Of a DNA stretch of 64,000 nucleotides, positions 52,732 through 61,744 are shown in pieces (the first letter of the stretch is position 1; each line of letters opens with the position of its first letter). The DNA is from Alistipes sp. (GTDB lineage Bacteria; Bacteroidota; Bacteroidia; Bacteroidales; Rikenellaceae), in contig JAFYQI010000008.1 of assembly GCA_017547175.1 (NCBI GenBank), forward strand, positions 558,001-622,000, read 5' to 3'. A model generated the notes under the pieces. That model saw only the letters and a program-made list of their open reading frames with translations, was not told where the DNA came from and made no database searches. The translations under genes were made by a program, and so were the position numbers.

Positions 52732-52803
52732 AGCCGAAACCGAGATTTGAACTCGGGACCCCTTCATTACGAGTGAAGTGCTCTACCGCTGAGCTATTTC
52801 GGC
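52732..52803 (-). tRNA. tRNA-Thr(CGT), right copy
   Basis: Same 72 bases as the left copy, anticodon CGT. Its 3' end faces into the element, the normal arrangement for integration at the 3' end of a tRNA gene, so this is probably the original chromosomal gene. Confidence 0.93.
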
Positions 52804-52870
52804 CTTTCGGGATTCTTGTGTTCCCGTTTCGGTGTGCAAATATCAGAAAAAAAATTAAATCCCACAACTA

Positions 52871-52904
52871 TTTTCGAAAAAAAGTTACTTTTTTGTTATC
52901 TTCG
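52871..52904 (+). promoter_or_regulatory. Promoter of cstA
   Basis: TTTTCG (52871-52876), 20 bases, TATCTTCG (52897-52904), close to the Bacteroidetes consensus; the ATG is 18 bases beyond. Confidence 0.5.
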
Positions 52905-52921
52905 CATAAAATTAGACCAAT

Positions 52922-54346
52922 ATGATCACGTTTTTGGTTTGTTTGGCGTTGCTTGTGACTGCCTATTTTACCTATGGTCGCTATTTGGAGCGTCAGTTGA
53001 AGATCGATTCCAGGGCGGTGACCCCTTGTCATCGGTTGGCTGATGGAGTTGATTATGTCGAGATGTCGCGTTGGCGCACATTTTTGATTCAATTGCTCAA
53101 CATTGCCGGTACCGGTCCTATTTTTGGCGCGGTATTGGGTGCATGCTTTGGCCCTGTTGCTTTTTTGTGGATTACATTGGGCGGTATCTTCTTTGGTGCT
53201 GTTCACGATTTTTTGTCGGGCGTGTTGTTGGTCCGTCATGATGGATTGAGCATTCCCGAGGTCGTAGGGCACTATTTCGGGGATGGTATGCGTCAATTCA
53301 TGCGCCTGTTTTCGGTGTTGCTTCTGATTTTGGTCGGAGCTGTCTTTATCCTCAGTCCGGCACAACTCCTCGATGCGATGATTCCATCGATATCCCTCAC
53401 AGCGTGGGTGTGGATTATTTTGGCTTACTATTTTGTGGCTACGCTCATGCCGATTGATAAGATTATCGGTCGCATCTATCCGATATTTGGCATGGCGCTA
53501 ATCCTGATGGCTTTGGGGTTGTTGGTTGCGGTGTTGTTGGGTGACTATACTATTCCGGAGCTCTCTTTCCAAAACTTCCAGGCCAATGCTCATGATTTGC
53601 CGATTGTCCCTGCACTCTTTATCACGATAGCCTGTGGTGCAATTTCGGGTTTTCATGCTACGCAATCACCGCTCATGGCGCGTTGTGTGGGTAATGAAAA
53701 AGAGTGTCGATCGGTTTTCTTCGGAGCAATGATTTCAGAGAGTATCATTGCGCTGATTTGGGCAGCTGTGGCAATGGCATTCTTTGGCGGAGCACGGGAG
53801 TTGGGAATCGCGTTGGCAGCACACGGAGGTAGTGCTTCGTGGGCCGTGGGTGTAATTTCGAGTGGAATGTTGGGTGCCTTTGGCGGTGTCTTGGCCTTGT
53901 TGGGCGTGGTGGCAGCTCCGATTACGTCGGGTGACACGGCCTTCCGTTCGGCGCGTCTGATTATTGCTGATCTGATGCATCTTGAGCAACGCACCGTGTG
54001 GAAGCGTTTCCTGATCTGCATTCCGCTCTTCGTGATCGGCTATTGGATCACGACGGTTGAGTTCGCGGTTGTGTGGCGCTACTTCTCGTGGACCAACCAG
54101 TCGTTAGCAACGGTGGTTTTATGGACCATCACCATCTATCTCCATCGCCAAAAGGCCAACTATTGGCTGGCCTTCCTGCCTGCGATAGTGATGACTTATA
54201 TCTGCTCCTCTTTCCTCTTCGTTTCGGATCAGTTCTTCGGTATGGAGAACCATACACTGGCCTATGTGCTGGGTGGCGTATTGACAATCATGATAACACG
54301 ACTTTTAATTTATATACTTCGCAAAAATGCAAAAACCGCAGCTTAA
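52922..54346 (+). CDS. cstA: Carbon starvation protein CstA family transporter
   Basis: 474-residue membrane protein with about 12 or more helices. Typical blocks: FTYGRYLERQLKIDSRAVTPCHRLADGVDYVEMSRW, IAGTGPIFGAVLGACFGPVAFLWITLGGIFFGAVHDFLSG and ISGFHATQSPLMARCVGNEKECRSVFFGAMISE. CstA proteins take up pyruvate or peptides; the shorter Bacteroidetes form has 470-480 residues, as here. Its last 20 bases overlap the start of the next gene, so the two are translated together. It borders the element on the right. Confidence 0.9.
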   Translation: MITFLVCLALLVTAYFTYGRYLERQLKIDSRAVTPCHRLADGVDYVEMSRWRTFLIQLLNIAGTGPIFGAVLGACFGPVAFLWITLGGIFFGAVHDFLSGVLLVRHDGLSIPEVVGHYFGDGMRQFMRLFSVLLLILVGAVFILSPAQLLDAMIPSISLTAWVWIILAYYFVATLMPIDKIIGRIYPIFGMALILMALGLLVAVLLGDYTIPELSFQNFQANAHDLPIVPALFITIACGAISGFHATQSPLMARCVGNEKECRSVFFGAMISESIIALIWAAVAMAFFGGARELGIALAAHGGSASWAVGVISSGMLGAFGGVLALLGVVAAPITSGDTAFRSARLIIADLMHLEQRTVWKRFLICIPLFVIGYWITTVEFAVVWRYFSWTNQSLATVVLWTITIYLHRQKANYWLAFLPAIVMTYICSSFLFVSDQFFGMENHTLAYVLGGVLTIMITRLLIYILRKNAKTAA

Positions 54347-55022
54347 TCCGACGCCTGATCAGACCTTCGAGTTGGTAGGATCGGGTTCCTTCGATTTTCG
54401 CAAAATAGTGGATGAGGCCGCCCGAATGCAGCACGAAGGGCGCGTAGAAGAGGCCTGCAATCAACGCTTTAAGGCTTTTCAGCGGCTGATGGAGTTGTTG
54501 CCCGACGATGAAGAGATTATCCTCGAGTGGAACCATCGCAATTCACGAGCCGTACTTGAGCTGCTCTATGCGACAGCGGTGGATCATTTCCTCATTGGCG
54601 ATTTCGAGATGTCGGCGGCCCAATTGGAATTGTTGATGGAGTTGGACCCCGAGGACCATCTGGAGGCGGCTACGCTGTTGGCTTTCGATTATCAGGCGAT
54701 GGACGAACAGGAACTTTTTGACGAGGTGATCAATGATGTGTCGGAGAAGCATGCCGATCGGTTGATCCTGCTCCTTTGGGCCGGTGTTCGTCGCGAGGGA
54801 GTGCTACCCGCTGGGGAGTTGAAGCAACTCAAGGAGCGGTATGCACCCTACTATCGGGAATTTACAGCTGAGGAGCACCCGGCAGATGAAGTCTACTTGC
54901 GTTCGATCGAATCGGAACGTCCTACGCCCGAGGCTGAAGCCCGCGAGTTGTGGTTGCGTACCGAGTCGTTGTGGCAACAGTGGCCGGAATTTATCGAGCA
55001 GTTGAAGGCGACGAAGCGTTAA
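54327..55022 (+). CDS. Hypothetical helical (TPR-like) protein coupled to cstA
   Basis: 231 residues, acidic, wholly helical by composition, with TPR-like pairs (VEEACNQRFKAFQRLMELLPDD; DHFLIGDFEMSAAQLELLMELDPEDHLEAATLLAFDY). No signal peptide or catalytic motif. It overlaps cstA by 20 bases, which implies coupled translation and a possible partner role, but that is inference. Known only as a conserved Bacteroidales hypothetical to my knowledge. Confidence 0.65.
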   Translation: MQKPQLNPTPDQTFELVGSGSFDFRKIVDEAARMQHEGRVEEACNQRFKAFQRLMELLPDDEEIILEWNHRNSRAVLELLYATAVDHFLIGDFEMSAAQLELLMELDPEDHLEAATLLAFDYQAMDEQELFDEVINDVSEKHADRLILLLWAGVRREGVLPAGELKQLKERYAPYYREFTAEEHPADEVYLRSIESERPTPEAEARELWLRTESLWQQWPEFIEQLKATKR

Positions 55023-55063
55023 TGTAACGCAGAAATCGAGCATCTTTTGAGGATGCAAAATAT

Positions 55064-55099
55064 AGTGGCGTATGAAGGAACTACACTCCATACGCCACT
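55064..55099. terminator. Hairpin between convergent genes
   Basis: agtggcgtatg (55064-55074) and catacgccact (55089-55099) form a perfect 11-bp stem; only weak T-tracts on either side. Confidence 0.65.
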
Positions 55100-55113
55100 T
55101 AATTTATACAAGG

Positions 55114-55938
55114 TTATTCGATCGGAATCTGAATGATAGAGAGCCATCGTTCGGGGTCTTCTTGATTCCAGACACCGTCTATGTAGCAAGTACGCGGATG
55201 TCCTGCAACCTTATATCCCTGCTCTTCCATATAGCTGAAGGCTTCAGTATATGATTCGTAGAAGCGTTCGTAAGGCCCGATATGTTTCATGCAAAGTGCC
55301 TTCGCCACAGCAGGCAGACGCTTAAATTGGATGATGTCGCTATCTTCGTCCATCGCTTCTACCTGCTCACAATACTCAATGTCGATGTTCTCGGAGCGGT
55401 GCTCTTGGTGGTGCTCGATGGTAAAGCAGTATCCGGGAGGTGGGCACTTGCAGCCGAGGCGTTGCATCTCTGGGCCAATCTTATTTACACACAGAGGTCC
55501 CAATGCGCTGTAATCCGAGATGATTTCACGATGACTTGCCACAATAATCTCGGGCAAAGATTGAATACTAAATTTCTCCATTGTTTTAATAAGTTTGTGA
55601 GAGTCTATCCATTTGAGCAGTTGGTCGCGGCGCTCCGTTAGCATTTGCAGTTGCCTTTCGGTTTCCTCAATTTTTCGAGTGAGTTGGTCGATGCTTGGCA
55701 TCTGTGCACCCTCCTCTAACAACTCCTTGATTTCTTCGAGTGTGAAACCTTGGCGCTGCAGTCCGCGAATGATGCCCAGGCGCTGCATCTGTGCTATGCT
55801 GTAGTAGCGATATCCTGTCCACATATCCACTTCATCGGGAATGAGCAATCCTTTTAGCTCATAGTGACGCAAAGTCTTCACCGTCACCTGCATCATTTTT
55901 GAGAACTCTCCGATTTTTAACTTTGTTTTTTCACGCAT
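55114..55938 (-). CDS. MerR-family regulator with GyrI-like effector domain
   Basis: 274 residues. N-terminal MerR winged helix (KLKIGEFSKMMQVTVKTLRHYELKGLLIPDEVDMWTGYRYYS), a long dimerisation helix (IDQLTRKIEETERQLQMLTERRDQLLKWI) and a C-terminal GyrI-like/BmrR-type ligand domain (CMKHIGPYERFYESYTEAFSYMEEQGY; WLSIIQIPIE). Such proteins sense amphipathic drugs or metabolites and activate promoters with stretched spacers. Its own upstream region shows that layout. No efflux pump gene lies next to it, so its target may be distant or itself. Confidence 0.85.
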   Translation of the reverse strand: MREKTKLKIGEFSKMMQVTVKTLRHYELKGLLIPDEVDMWTGYRYYSIAQMQRLGIIRGLQRQGFTLEEIKELLEEGAQMPSIDQLTRKIEETERQLQMLTERRDQLLKWIDSHKLIKTMEKFSIQSLPEIIVASHREIISDYSALGPLCVNKIGPEMQRLGCKCPPPGYCFTIEHHQEHRSENIDIEYCEQVEAMDEDSDIIQFKRLPAVAKALCMKHIGPYERFYESYTEAFSYMEEQGYKVAGHPRTCYIDGVWNQEDPERWLSIIQIPIE

Positions 55939-55966
55939 AATCGTACGAACTATTTGCTAGCGAGTA

Positions 55967-55999
55967 CAAAGTTAATAGGTGCCCTTAGGGACGAGTCAA
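55967..55999 (-). promoter_or_regulatory. MerR-gene promoter with dyad in a long spacer
   Basis: On the minus strand TTG (55999-55997), 22 bases, TAACTTTG (55974-55967). A dyad ccct-t-aggg (55982-55990) lies in the middle of the spacer, where MerR proteins bind. Confidence 0.5.
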
Positions 56000-56159
56000 G
56001 AAAAAAGAAAAATTTTTCAGCCAAAAATAAAAAGATAATGTACGAATAGATCTTCATGAAGACTCCCAAGACTCCATGAGAAGCATCTTCGTAGCATGAA
56101 GTTTAAGCAGAAGATTTCAACTATTCACTCCTAAAGCAGACTATCTCGGGGACGACTCT

Positions 56160-56510
56160 TTAGATATAGGGGAGCGATCCCTCCGCGCCGATGCGTTGAA
56201 TGTGCGTTTGTGGAGTTGGGCGCAGCGTTTGAAAGTCGAGTGATGAAAGTAGCCAAAGCTCCGAATTGTCGGTAAGGCGACTCGGGAGCCACTCGGTGAG
56301 TGGTTGTGTGCTTTGCATGACCTCTGCAGCCAGCATTTCGTTCAATCCCACAACGAGCAAGCCTGCATAGAACTCCGTAAAGGGCTCGCAATCCGGGCTG
56401 CAGGTGGTTGTTATCTGCATAATCAACCCCTGCTCGTCTAACTCGACGAGCGGATTGAGTAATAGCAATCCGTCGCGGTTGAGCAGTTTATTGGATGCTA
56501 TCTTTCGCAT
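56160..56510 (-). CDS. Short protein resembling the N-terminal piece of amidohydrolases
   Basis: 116 residues starting MRKIASNKLLNRDGLLLLNP and then LVELDEQGLIMQI, a pattern like the small beta domain at the start of amidohydrolases, followed by EPFTEFYAGLLVVGLNE and TEWLPSRLTDNSELWLLSSLDF. No metal-binding histidines and no barrel follow. ATG at 56510 overlaps the end of the DUF4296 gene by 23 bases, which suggests coupling. It may be a stand-alone Bacteroidales protein or the remnant of a larger gene; function unknown. Confidence 0.55.
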   Translation of the reverse strand: MRKIASNKLLNRDGLLLLNPLVELDEQGLIMQITTTCSPDCEPFTEFYAGLLVVGLNEMLAAEVMQSTQPLTEWLPSRLTDNSELWLLSSLDFQTLRPTPQTHIQRIGAEGSLPYI

Positions 56511-57309
56511 GAAGGGCATGAATGAACTCTTCGGCAAAGATTCGGAGGTTGAGTTGTTCGTGATACAATTCCTCAATTGCCTGACGCTCGGTGGGGGTGA
56601 AGGTGATTTTCAGATCGCGGACGGTTACACGAGGGCGTTTGGGGCTTTCGGGGAAAGCGATTAATTTCAAACGCAAGGTGTCCGAAAGTGAATCGGTTTT
56701 GATCGTACGCACCACATGCTCCTCACGAGTACGCGAGAGGGTATGGTATTGAAGTGAAGCGATAGATCCGTTTTTGCGCTGTACCCACATACGTCGTTGC
56801 AGTCGCTTATTCTTGTCGAGCGAATCTACGTTGCAATAAAAGTCGATCTCATATTCGCCGATTTCGGCCGGAATGGCAATTTCTAGCAACGTAGTATCTT
56901 TCAGGCTCTGAACGCGAATCAGAGAGTCTTGGTATACGACCTGTTTCGATCGACGGATGGCGACATCGCGAATCGTGTCAAGAATCATCACTTGATGGTC
57001 GTAGCGTAGGCCCTCCTCCTCCAACAATTTGATGGCCTGCTCGACAACATCGCCTAAACGTGCACTTTTACGTTTGGAGAAGTTACCGATCGTGAGTTGC
57101 ACATCTTCAGTCGTGTAGCCGTAACGGTCGAAAAGTGGGGCGTAGAGGTTGAGCGAATCCTCTTTGATATGCTTGTTTTCGAGGTAGGCGTTGGTGAGAA
57201 AGGCATCGCGAAAAATTAACGCCAACTCATCGTCGGGTATGATGGTGGTGCGTTTGCAGGCAGTGGAGAGCAGTACCGCCATGAAGCTTAGCAGCAGGAT
57301 TCGTTTCAT
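56488..57309 (-). CDS. DUF4296 lipoprotein
   Basis: 273-residue lipoprotein (LSTACKRTT) with the DUF4296 pattern IIPDDELALIFRDAFLTNAYLENK...LFDRYGYTTEDVQLTIGNFSKRKSARLGDVVEQA in residues 20-115 and an unassigned C-terminal sandwich region. In Bacteroidales this gene commonly lies beside an FtsX-like permease, as here, where it overlaps the permease gene by 4 bases. Role unknown; perhaps a periplasmic partner of lipoprotein sorting. Confidence 0.78.
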   Translation of the reverse strand: MKRILLLSFMAVLLSTACKRTTIIPDDELALIFRDAFLTNAYLENKHIKEDSLNLYAPLFDRYGYTTEDVQLTIGNFSKRKSARLGDVVEQAIKLLEEEGLRYDHQVMILDTIRDVAIRRSKQVVYQDSLIRVQSLKDTTLLEIAIPAEIGEYEIDFYCNVDSLDKNKRLQRRMWVQRKNGSIASLQYHTLSRTREEHVVRTIKTDSLSDTLRLKLIAFPESPKRPRVTVRDLKITFTPTERQAIEELYHEQLNLRIFAEEFIHALHAKDSIQ

Positions 57310-58511
57310 ATTCTCTTGTTTGATTTGATCATGTTATGTACGGTCATCGTAGAGAGTATCCAGGCGATGAGCGTAGTGGATAGCGCAATAAGAATCAGAT
57401 CGCCTCCATTGAGAGCGACGGGATAGCGGTCGATTAGGAATCCGTTGGTTGGAATACGGATCAATCCGAATAGTTGTTGTAGCAAGCAGAGTGCAATGCC
57501 GATCAATAATCCAATGACTCCTCCCAATGCACAAATTAGATACCCTTCGCGACGGAAAATGGAGCGAATAAAGCGGTCTGTGGCTCCCAAGGCGTGGAGG
57601 ATGCGTTGTTCGTCACGTTTCTCCAAAATCAGCATTGAGAGTGCGCCAACCACTGAAAAAGAGGCGACAAGCAAGACCATGAGTGCAATGAAGAAGATAC
57701 CCCAACGCTCGTAGCGCACTAGACGATAGAACGAGGCGTGCAACTCTTCGCGTTCTACGAGTCTGAAATCCGCTCCGACCAACTCTTCAAGCGCACGACG
57801 AGTCACCTCCGATCCGTCGGTTTGCAACAACAGCGCTGAAACGGCTTCGGGCTGTTCGAGCAGTTGTTGGGCTAAGCGGAGCGGAGCAATCAGATAGTCG
57901 CGCTCCGAACCATAATCGACCGAAAAGAGGCCGACTACAGGCAGATTCTGTTTAGCGGTGTAGTTTGAGAAGGGGAGCATGGTTGAGAAAGCGCTGCGGC
58001 GTACCGCATAGAGATTGACCCGCGCCCCTAGTAGTTGGCGAAAGCCTAATTCGTAAGCCAAGGCATGTCCGAGTATAACGCGGTCGAGTTCTCCTAATCG
58101 GTAACTGCTCTCTCCTACCGTGACAGCCTCGTTAAGCGGCAGAATGGTCGGGTAGCGGTCGTCGACACCGCGCAGTGTTGTGGTGGCTTGGTGTCCGTTT
58201 GACTCCACCAGCACCTTTTGTTCGAGAATGGCAGACCAACCGTGAACACCTGCAAGCTGATTAAGGGCTGTGGTGTCAATCTTCTCGAGCGGGAAAGTAT
58301 GACCTGTCACAGGGCGAAGTTGCAGTTCGGCATCAAAAACAGCGTATGAGCGGTGGATTAACTGCTCAAAACCATTGGTGACCGAGAGAAGCACCACCAT
58401 TGCAGCAACGGGTATAGCAACGGCAACCACACTCAATGCGGCAATCAGGTTGATTACCGAGCGCGATTTAGCCGAAAAGAGATACCTCTTTGCAAAGAGT
58501 GATGCGAGCAT
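57306..58511 (-). CDS. LolE/FtsX-type ABC transporter permease
   Basis: 401 residues with one N-terminal and three C-terminal membrane helices enclosing a large periplasmic domain, the MacB/LolC-LolE layout. Start LFAKRYLFSAKSRSVINLIAALSVVAVAIPVAAMVVLLSVTNGFEQLI is typical of LolC/E, as is FIALMVLLVASFSVVGALSMLILEKRDEQRILHALGATDRFIRSIF. It would extract lipoproteins from the inner membrane with an ATPase encoded elsewhere. Sits between rbfA and the DUF4296 gene. Confidence 0.85.
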   Translation of the reverse strand: MLASLFAKRYLFSAKSRSVINLIAALSVVAVAIPVAAMVVLLSVTNGFEQLIHRSYAVFDAELQLRPVTGHTFPLEKIDTTALNQLAGVHGWSAILEQKVLVESNGHQATTTLRGVDDRYPTILPLNEAVTVGESSYRLGELDRVILGHALAYELGFRQLLGARVNLYAVRRSAFSTMLPFSNYTAKQNLPVVGLFSVDYGSERDYLIAPLRLAQQLLEQPEAVSALLLQTDGSEVTRRALEELVGADFRLVEREELHASFYRLVRYERWGIFFIALMVLLVASFSVVGALSMLILEKRDEQRILHALGATDRFIRSIFRREGYLICALGGVIGLLIGIALCLLQQLFGLIRIPTNGFLIDRYPVALNGGDLILIALSTTLIAWILSTMTVHNMIKSNKRI

Positions 58512-58542
58512 AGGCCTTGTGTTCAGATTGTGTCAGTCGTTT

Positions 58543-58881
58543 TTAGCGATTCAGCGCCTCTTCGATGTGGTCAATGTATTCGAGCGAGTCATCAAGGAAG
58601 AACTGAAGCTCGGGCACCACTTTGAGTTGGTTGCGAATGCGCTGACCAAGCTGGCGACGAATAAACCAATTGTTCTCTTCGAGTGTGGCCAGCAATTGAG
58701 GGTGTTTGTCGAAGGGAAAGACGCTTACATAGATTTTCGCGTACCCAAAATCGGGCGAAATGCGTACAGTGGATACCGTAACGAGTAGGCCGCGGACCAA
58801 GTGCGAGCCCTCTTTCTGAAAAATGTCGGCTATATCCTTCTGAATCTGTTTTGATACCTTTTGTTGGCGGGTTGTTTCCAT
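58543..58881 (-). CDS. rbfA: Ribosome-binding factor A
   Basis: 112 residues, a single KH-like domain: TTRQQKVSKQIQKDIADIFQKEG, GLLVTVSTVRISPDFGYAKIYVSVFP and VVPELQFFLDDSLEYIDHIEEAL are family signatures. It matures the 5' end of 16S rRNA in the small subunit. ATG at 58881 (METTRQQ) is chosen over 58935, since the upstream part overlaps the barrel gene and is not conserved in type. Confidence 0.93.
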   Translation of the reverse strand: METTRQQKVSKQIQKDIADIFQKEGSHLVRGLLVTVSTVRISPDFGYAKIYVSVFPFDKHPQLLATLEENNWFIRRQLGQRIRNQLKVVPELQFFLDDSLEYIDHIEEALNR

Positions 58882-58897
58882 ATTGTATTGGCTGTTT

Positions 58898-59686
58898 TTA
58901 GAGTGTAAATTCAAAAACTTCGCGGTTCTTTTCACGCTTGCGACGAGGTTTCCAACTCTCGAAACCCTCCTTGTTGAAGCGATAGGTAAGACCTATGGTG
59001 ATTGTGATGTTGTCAAGGGGCGAGCGCAATGGAGTGAGCGTGAAACCCTCGATCGTATCGTAGTATTTGTTTCGGTTACGCAGGATGTCCGAATAGCCGA
59101 AGTAATATCGGATACGAGCATTCAACTCCAGCTGCTTGATTAACACCGCAAGACCACCGCCACCACACAGGCCGTAAGCCCAACGGTTGTCGCGTGCGGT
59201 CATAAAGTGGTAATCACCTCCCTCGACAACCTTCTCTTCGCCCTTCAATCGTTCGATCTCATATTTTGACGAGAGGTTGTACGAGAAGGTGACACCGGCC
59301 TCGCCATAAAGGCGCAGATGGTGGTTGAACAGGTAGGCGTGAGGTTGCCAAATGATTGGCAACATCATCGAGTTGATCGTGCGGGTGTAGTAAAGATAAT
59401 CTTTCGGATCATCGACTCGTGAGGTGTTGGTGGCGATGCGGAAACCGCGCTGAATAAACTCCAAATCAGCGCCGACTCCACCCACAATGCGTTGTGCCGA
59501 ATAGTAACGCCACGACGCACCAAAGGTGAGGGTCCCCCAAATCGGTTTGGTCTCTTGCGTGGGTTCAAAACGGCCGGTCGCGATACCACCGCCGCCATAA
59601 ATTCCTGCCGTATGTTGAGCCGATGCAGTGGCGAAGGGGAGCCAGCAGAGTAGGCTGCATACTAAGTATATGAATCTCGTTCTCAT
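58898..59686 (-). CDS. Outer-membrane beta-barrel protein
   Basis: 262 residues with a signal peptide ending at TASAQ, then Gly-rich amphipathic strands (HTAGIYGGGGIATGRF; WRYYSAQRIVGGVGADLEF; LRLYGEAGVTFSYNL; ITIGLTYRFN) as in the porin_2/outer-membrane barrel domain proteins of Bacteroidetes, and a basic stretch (WKPRRKREKNREVFEFTL) at the end. It starts 6 bases after the Ig-like lipoprotein gene. PorT-like or general structural role possible; not determined. Confidence 0.72.
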   Translation of the reverse strand: MRTRFIYLVCSLLCWLPFATASAQHTAGIYGGGGIATGRFEPTQETKPIWGTLTFGASWRYYSAQRIVGGVGADLEFIQRGFRIATNTSRVDDPKDYLYYTRTINSMMLPIIWQPHAYLFNHHLRLYGEAGVTFSYNLSSKYEIERLKGEEKVVEGGDYHFMTARDNRWAYGLCGGGGLAVLIKQLELNARIRYYFGYSDILRNRNKYYDTIEGFTLTPLRSPLDNITITIGLTYRFNKEGFESWKPRRKREKNREVFEFTL

Positions 59687-59692
59687 CCTTAA

Positions 59693-61744
59693 TTATCTTG
59701 TGTTGAACATACCACCGGTCATATTCATCGTGCTGTTGTTCATGCTGCCGAAACCGCCCAAACCTCCCGAACCGTGGTTGTGTTGTTGGTTTTTGGGACC
59801 CTCTTGACGACGTCGCTCAGCCTCGCGCTCAAGACGTTGCAGCTCGCGCTCATCGAGCATATGCTGTAACGAATGCATCGTGACGGGTGCAAAGAGGTTA
59901 TCCATATCGATCGTCAGTTCGATCTCCCAATTGGCCTTTGTGGCAAAGAGCGTTTCTCCCTTCTCGTTGGCATAGAGCTCGGTACGCTCAGGTTGTCGCA
60001 TTTCGACCACATTGCCGGTATCCCACTTGCCGTTGTGGTTTTTATCTTCTACCACACGAATTTGGATCTCGCCCACAGATACATAGTTGAATTGAACCGT
60101 ACCCGCTTTTACGTGGCGCTTTTCTTGTTGAAGTTTACCAGACTGGTCGAGTTGCTGCACAATGTAGGTGGCCTCGGGATCTTTAGCTTGCACATTCAGC
60201 AACAACGTGGCATACTTTGCAGGATCATAGACCGTATAGGAGGCAACAATAGAGTCGTTCTTTTCGCCGGCGACATTTACCAAGGCTCCTTCGGGAATGG
60301 TGAGGGTGTAGGTGCCCTCTTGTTCCCAATTGCTGCGCAGTTGGTAGCGTCGCAGGCCAAAGGTGTCACGCACGAAGTACAACGTGCGGTCCTCGATTGA
60401 CCCATCCTCCAAGCTGCGCGTGAGTAGGATAGTTGAGGAGTCAATCTTCGTCAAAGGATAGTCGAACTCGACCCAGAGATGCTCCTCGGGATTGATTTCT
60501 GCTTTTTCGGGAATGGAGTGTTTGAAGGGATTGGGCTTCTTGGGCTCAACCCACTCTTCACCAGCCGCTTCGGCCTTTTTTCGTTCACGCTCGAGGCGCT
60601 CACGCTCCTTCTCCTCCTCTTTTGTCTCAACCTTGCGCCACGAAAGTTTCAATGACGAGGTGTCGGGACGTAAGATGTTGGCCGTATCGTGCTTGAGGTA
60701 GATCAACTCGCCTTTGATTGTGTCGGGGAGTGAGGTAGCAGCCATATTGAACCAAACATTGAGCGTGTCACGCCCCTCGGTTACCGGCTCGATCAGAATG
60801 CTGTCCGACGGAATACCTTCAAAACGCAGTGCTTGGATTTCGGGGAAGGCAGCCGAGAAGAAGAGTTCGGCTTTGTGTTGCATCGGACGTTGTGACTCTT
60901 GCAATACCTGGCGTCGGAAGGCTCGATCGGTAAACATGCGCATATAGAGCTGTGGCTCGGCCGAGGGATAACGGCGCAACGAGTCGTACCAAATGGCAAA
61001 ATCGGGTTGCTCAGCGGGATTCATGACCTCATCCAAGAAACCGATTTGATCCGCCCCCGGCTCGTACATTTGGTTATCGTTCTTATCCTGTACGGCATAG
61101 ACACGATAGGGGATCGGTTTGAGGTTCTGAGCAATGAAGATACCATTGTTCTCGGCGCGAGCAATCACGTCGGGTTTGTATTTGAAGATGGTCGAATCGT
61201 GATCGATCACCTGCTCAACCGAGTCCGCGGCGAAAAACCAAATAAAACTCTTCGAGACCGAATCGGCCTTGTAGCTATCGGCCGTATAGCCCGATACGAT
61301 CATCGAATCGATCTCAGGGCCCGTTGAAAAGACGTAGCGCATGGCGTTGAGCGGGTTGCTCTCGTTGTTGTCGCGAATGGAGCCGCCAAAGTTCAGGGCA
61401 TAGGTGGTATTTGGCTTCAGCGTGTCGCGCAACTGCACCATGATTCCCTTGCCTTTAAGGGTAATGAGCGGTTTTTTCTTCATGGCCGGTGAGGTGAAGA
61501 ACTCCTTCTGTTGATCCTTGATCTGCACGAATTCGTCAAATTCGATGAAGATACGCTCATGACCTGTTAAAGGTCGGTTGGTCGAGAAGTTGTCGGGCGT
61601 GAGGTTGATAATCACGGGCGGCAACGAATCTTTCGGCCCTCCCGTCGGGGAGCCGATTGTGGCACAACGACACAAAAAGGCCGTTGTGAAAAGCAGTGCT
61701 ACGGCTGTACGTAGCAGGTTGATATGCCTATGTGTGCAGTTCAT
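59693..61744 (-). CDS. Ig-like (Big_5) domain lipoprotein
   Basis: 683-residue lipoprotein (AFLCRCATIGSPTGGPKDSLPP). The first 120 residues form a SbsA-type Ig-like domain (PPVIINLTPDNFSTNRPLTGHERIFIEFDEFVQI). A charged coiled-coil linker (about 372-402, EEEKERERLERERKKAEAAGEEW) separates two halves, and the C terminus is rich in Asn, Gly and Met (GSGGLGGFGSMNNSTMNMTGGMFNTR). A Bacteroidetes-wide conserved protein with a housekeeping position; function unknown. Its ATG overlaps the stop of the upstream gene by one base. Confidence 0.75.
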   Translation of the reverse strand: MNCTHRHINLLRTAVALLFTTAFLCRCATIGSPTGGPKDSLPPVIINLTPDNFSTNRPLTGHERIFIEFDEFVQIKDQQKEFFTSPAMKKKPLITLKGKGIMVQLRDTLKPNTTYALNFGGSIRDNNESNPLNAMRYVFSTGPEIDSMIVSGYTADSYKADSVSKSFIWFFAADSVEQVIDHDSTIFKYKPDVIARAENNGIFIAQNLKPIPYRVYAVQDKNDNQMYEPGADQIGFLDEVMNPAEQPDFAIWYDSLRRYPSAEPQLYMRMFTDRAFRRQVLQESQRPMQHKAELFFSAAFPEIQALRFEGIPSDSILIEPVTEGRDTLNVWFNMAATSLPDTIKGELIYLKHDTANILRPDTSSLKLSWRKVETKEEEKERERLERERKKAEAAGEEWVEPKKPNPFKHSIPEKAEINPEEHLWVEFDYPLTKIDSSTILLTRSLEDGSIEDRTLYFVRDTFGLRRYQLRSNWEQEGTYTLTIPEGALVNVAGEKNDSIVASYTVYDPAKYATLLLNVQAKDPEATYIVQQLDQSGKLQQEKRHVKAGTVQFNYVSVGEIQIRVVEDKNHNGKWDTGNVVEMRQPERTELYANEKGETLFATKANWEIELTIDMDNLFAPVTMHSLQHMLDERELQRLEREAERRRQEGPKNQQHNHGSGGLGGFGSMNNSTMNMTGGMFNTR

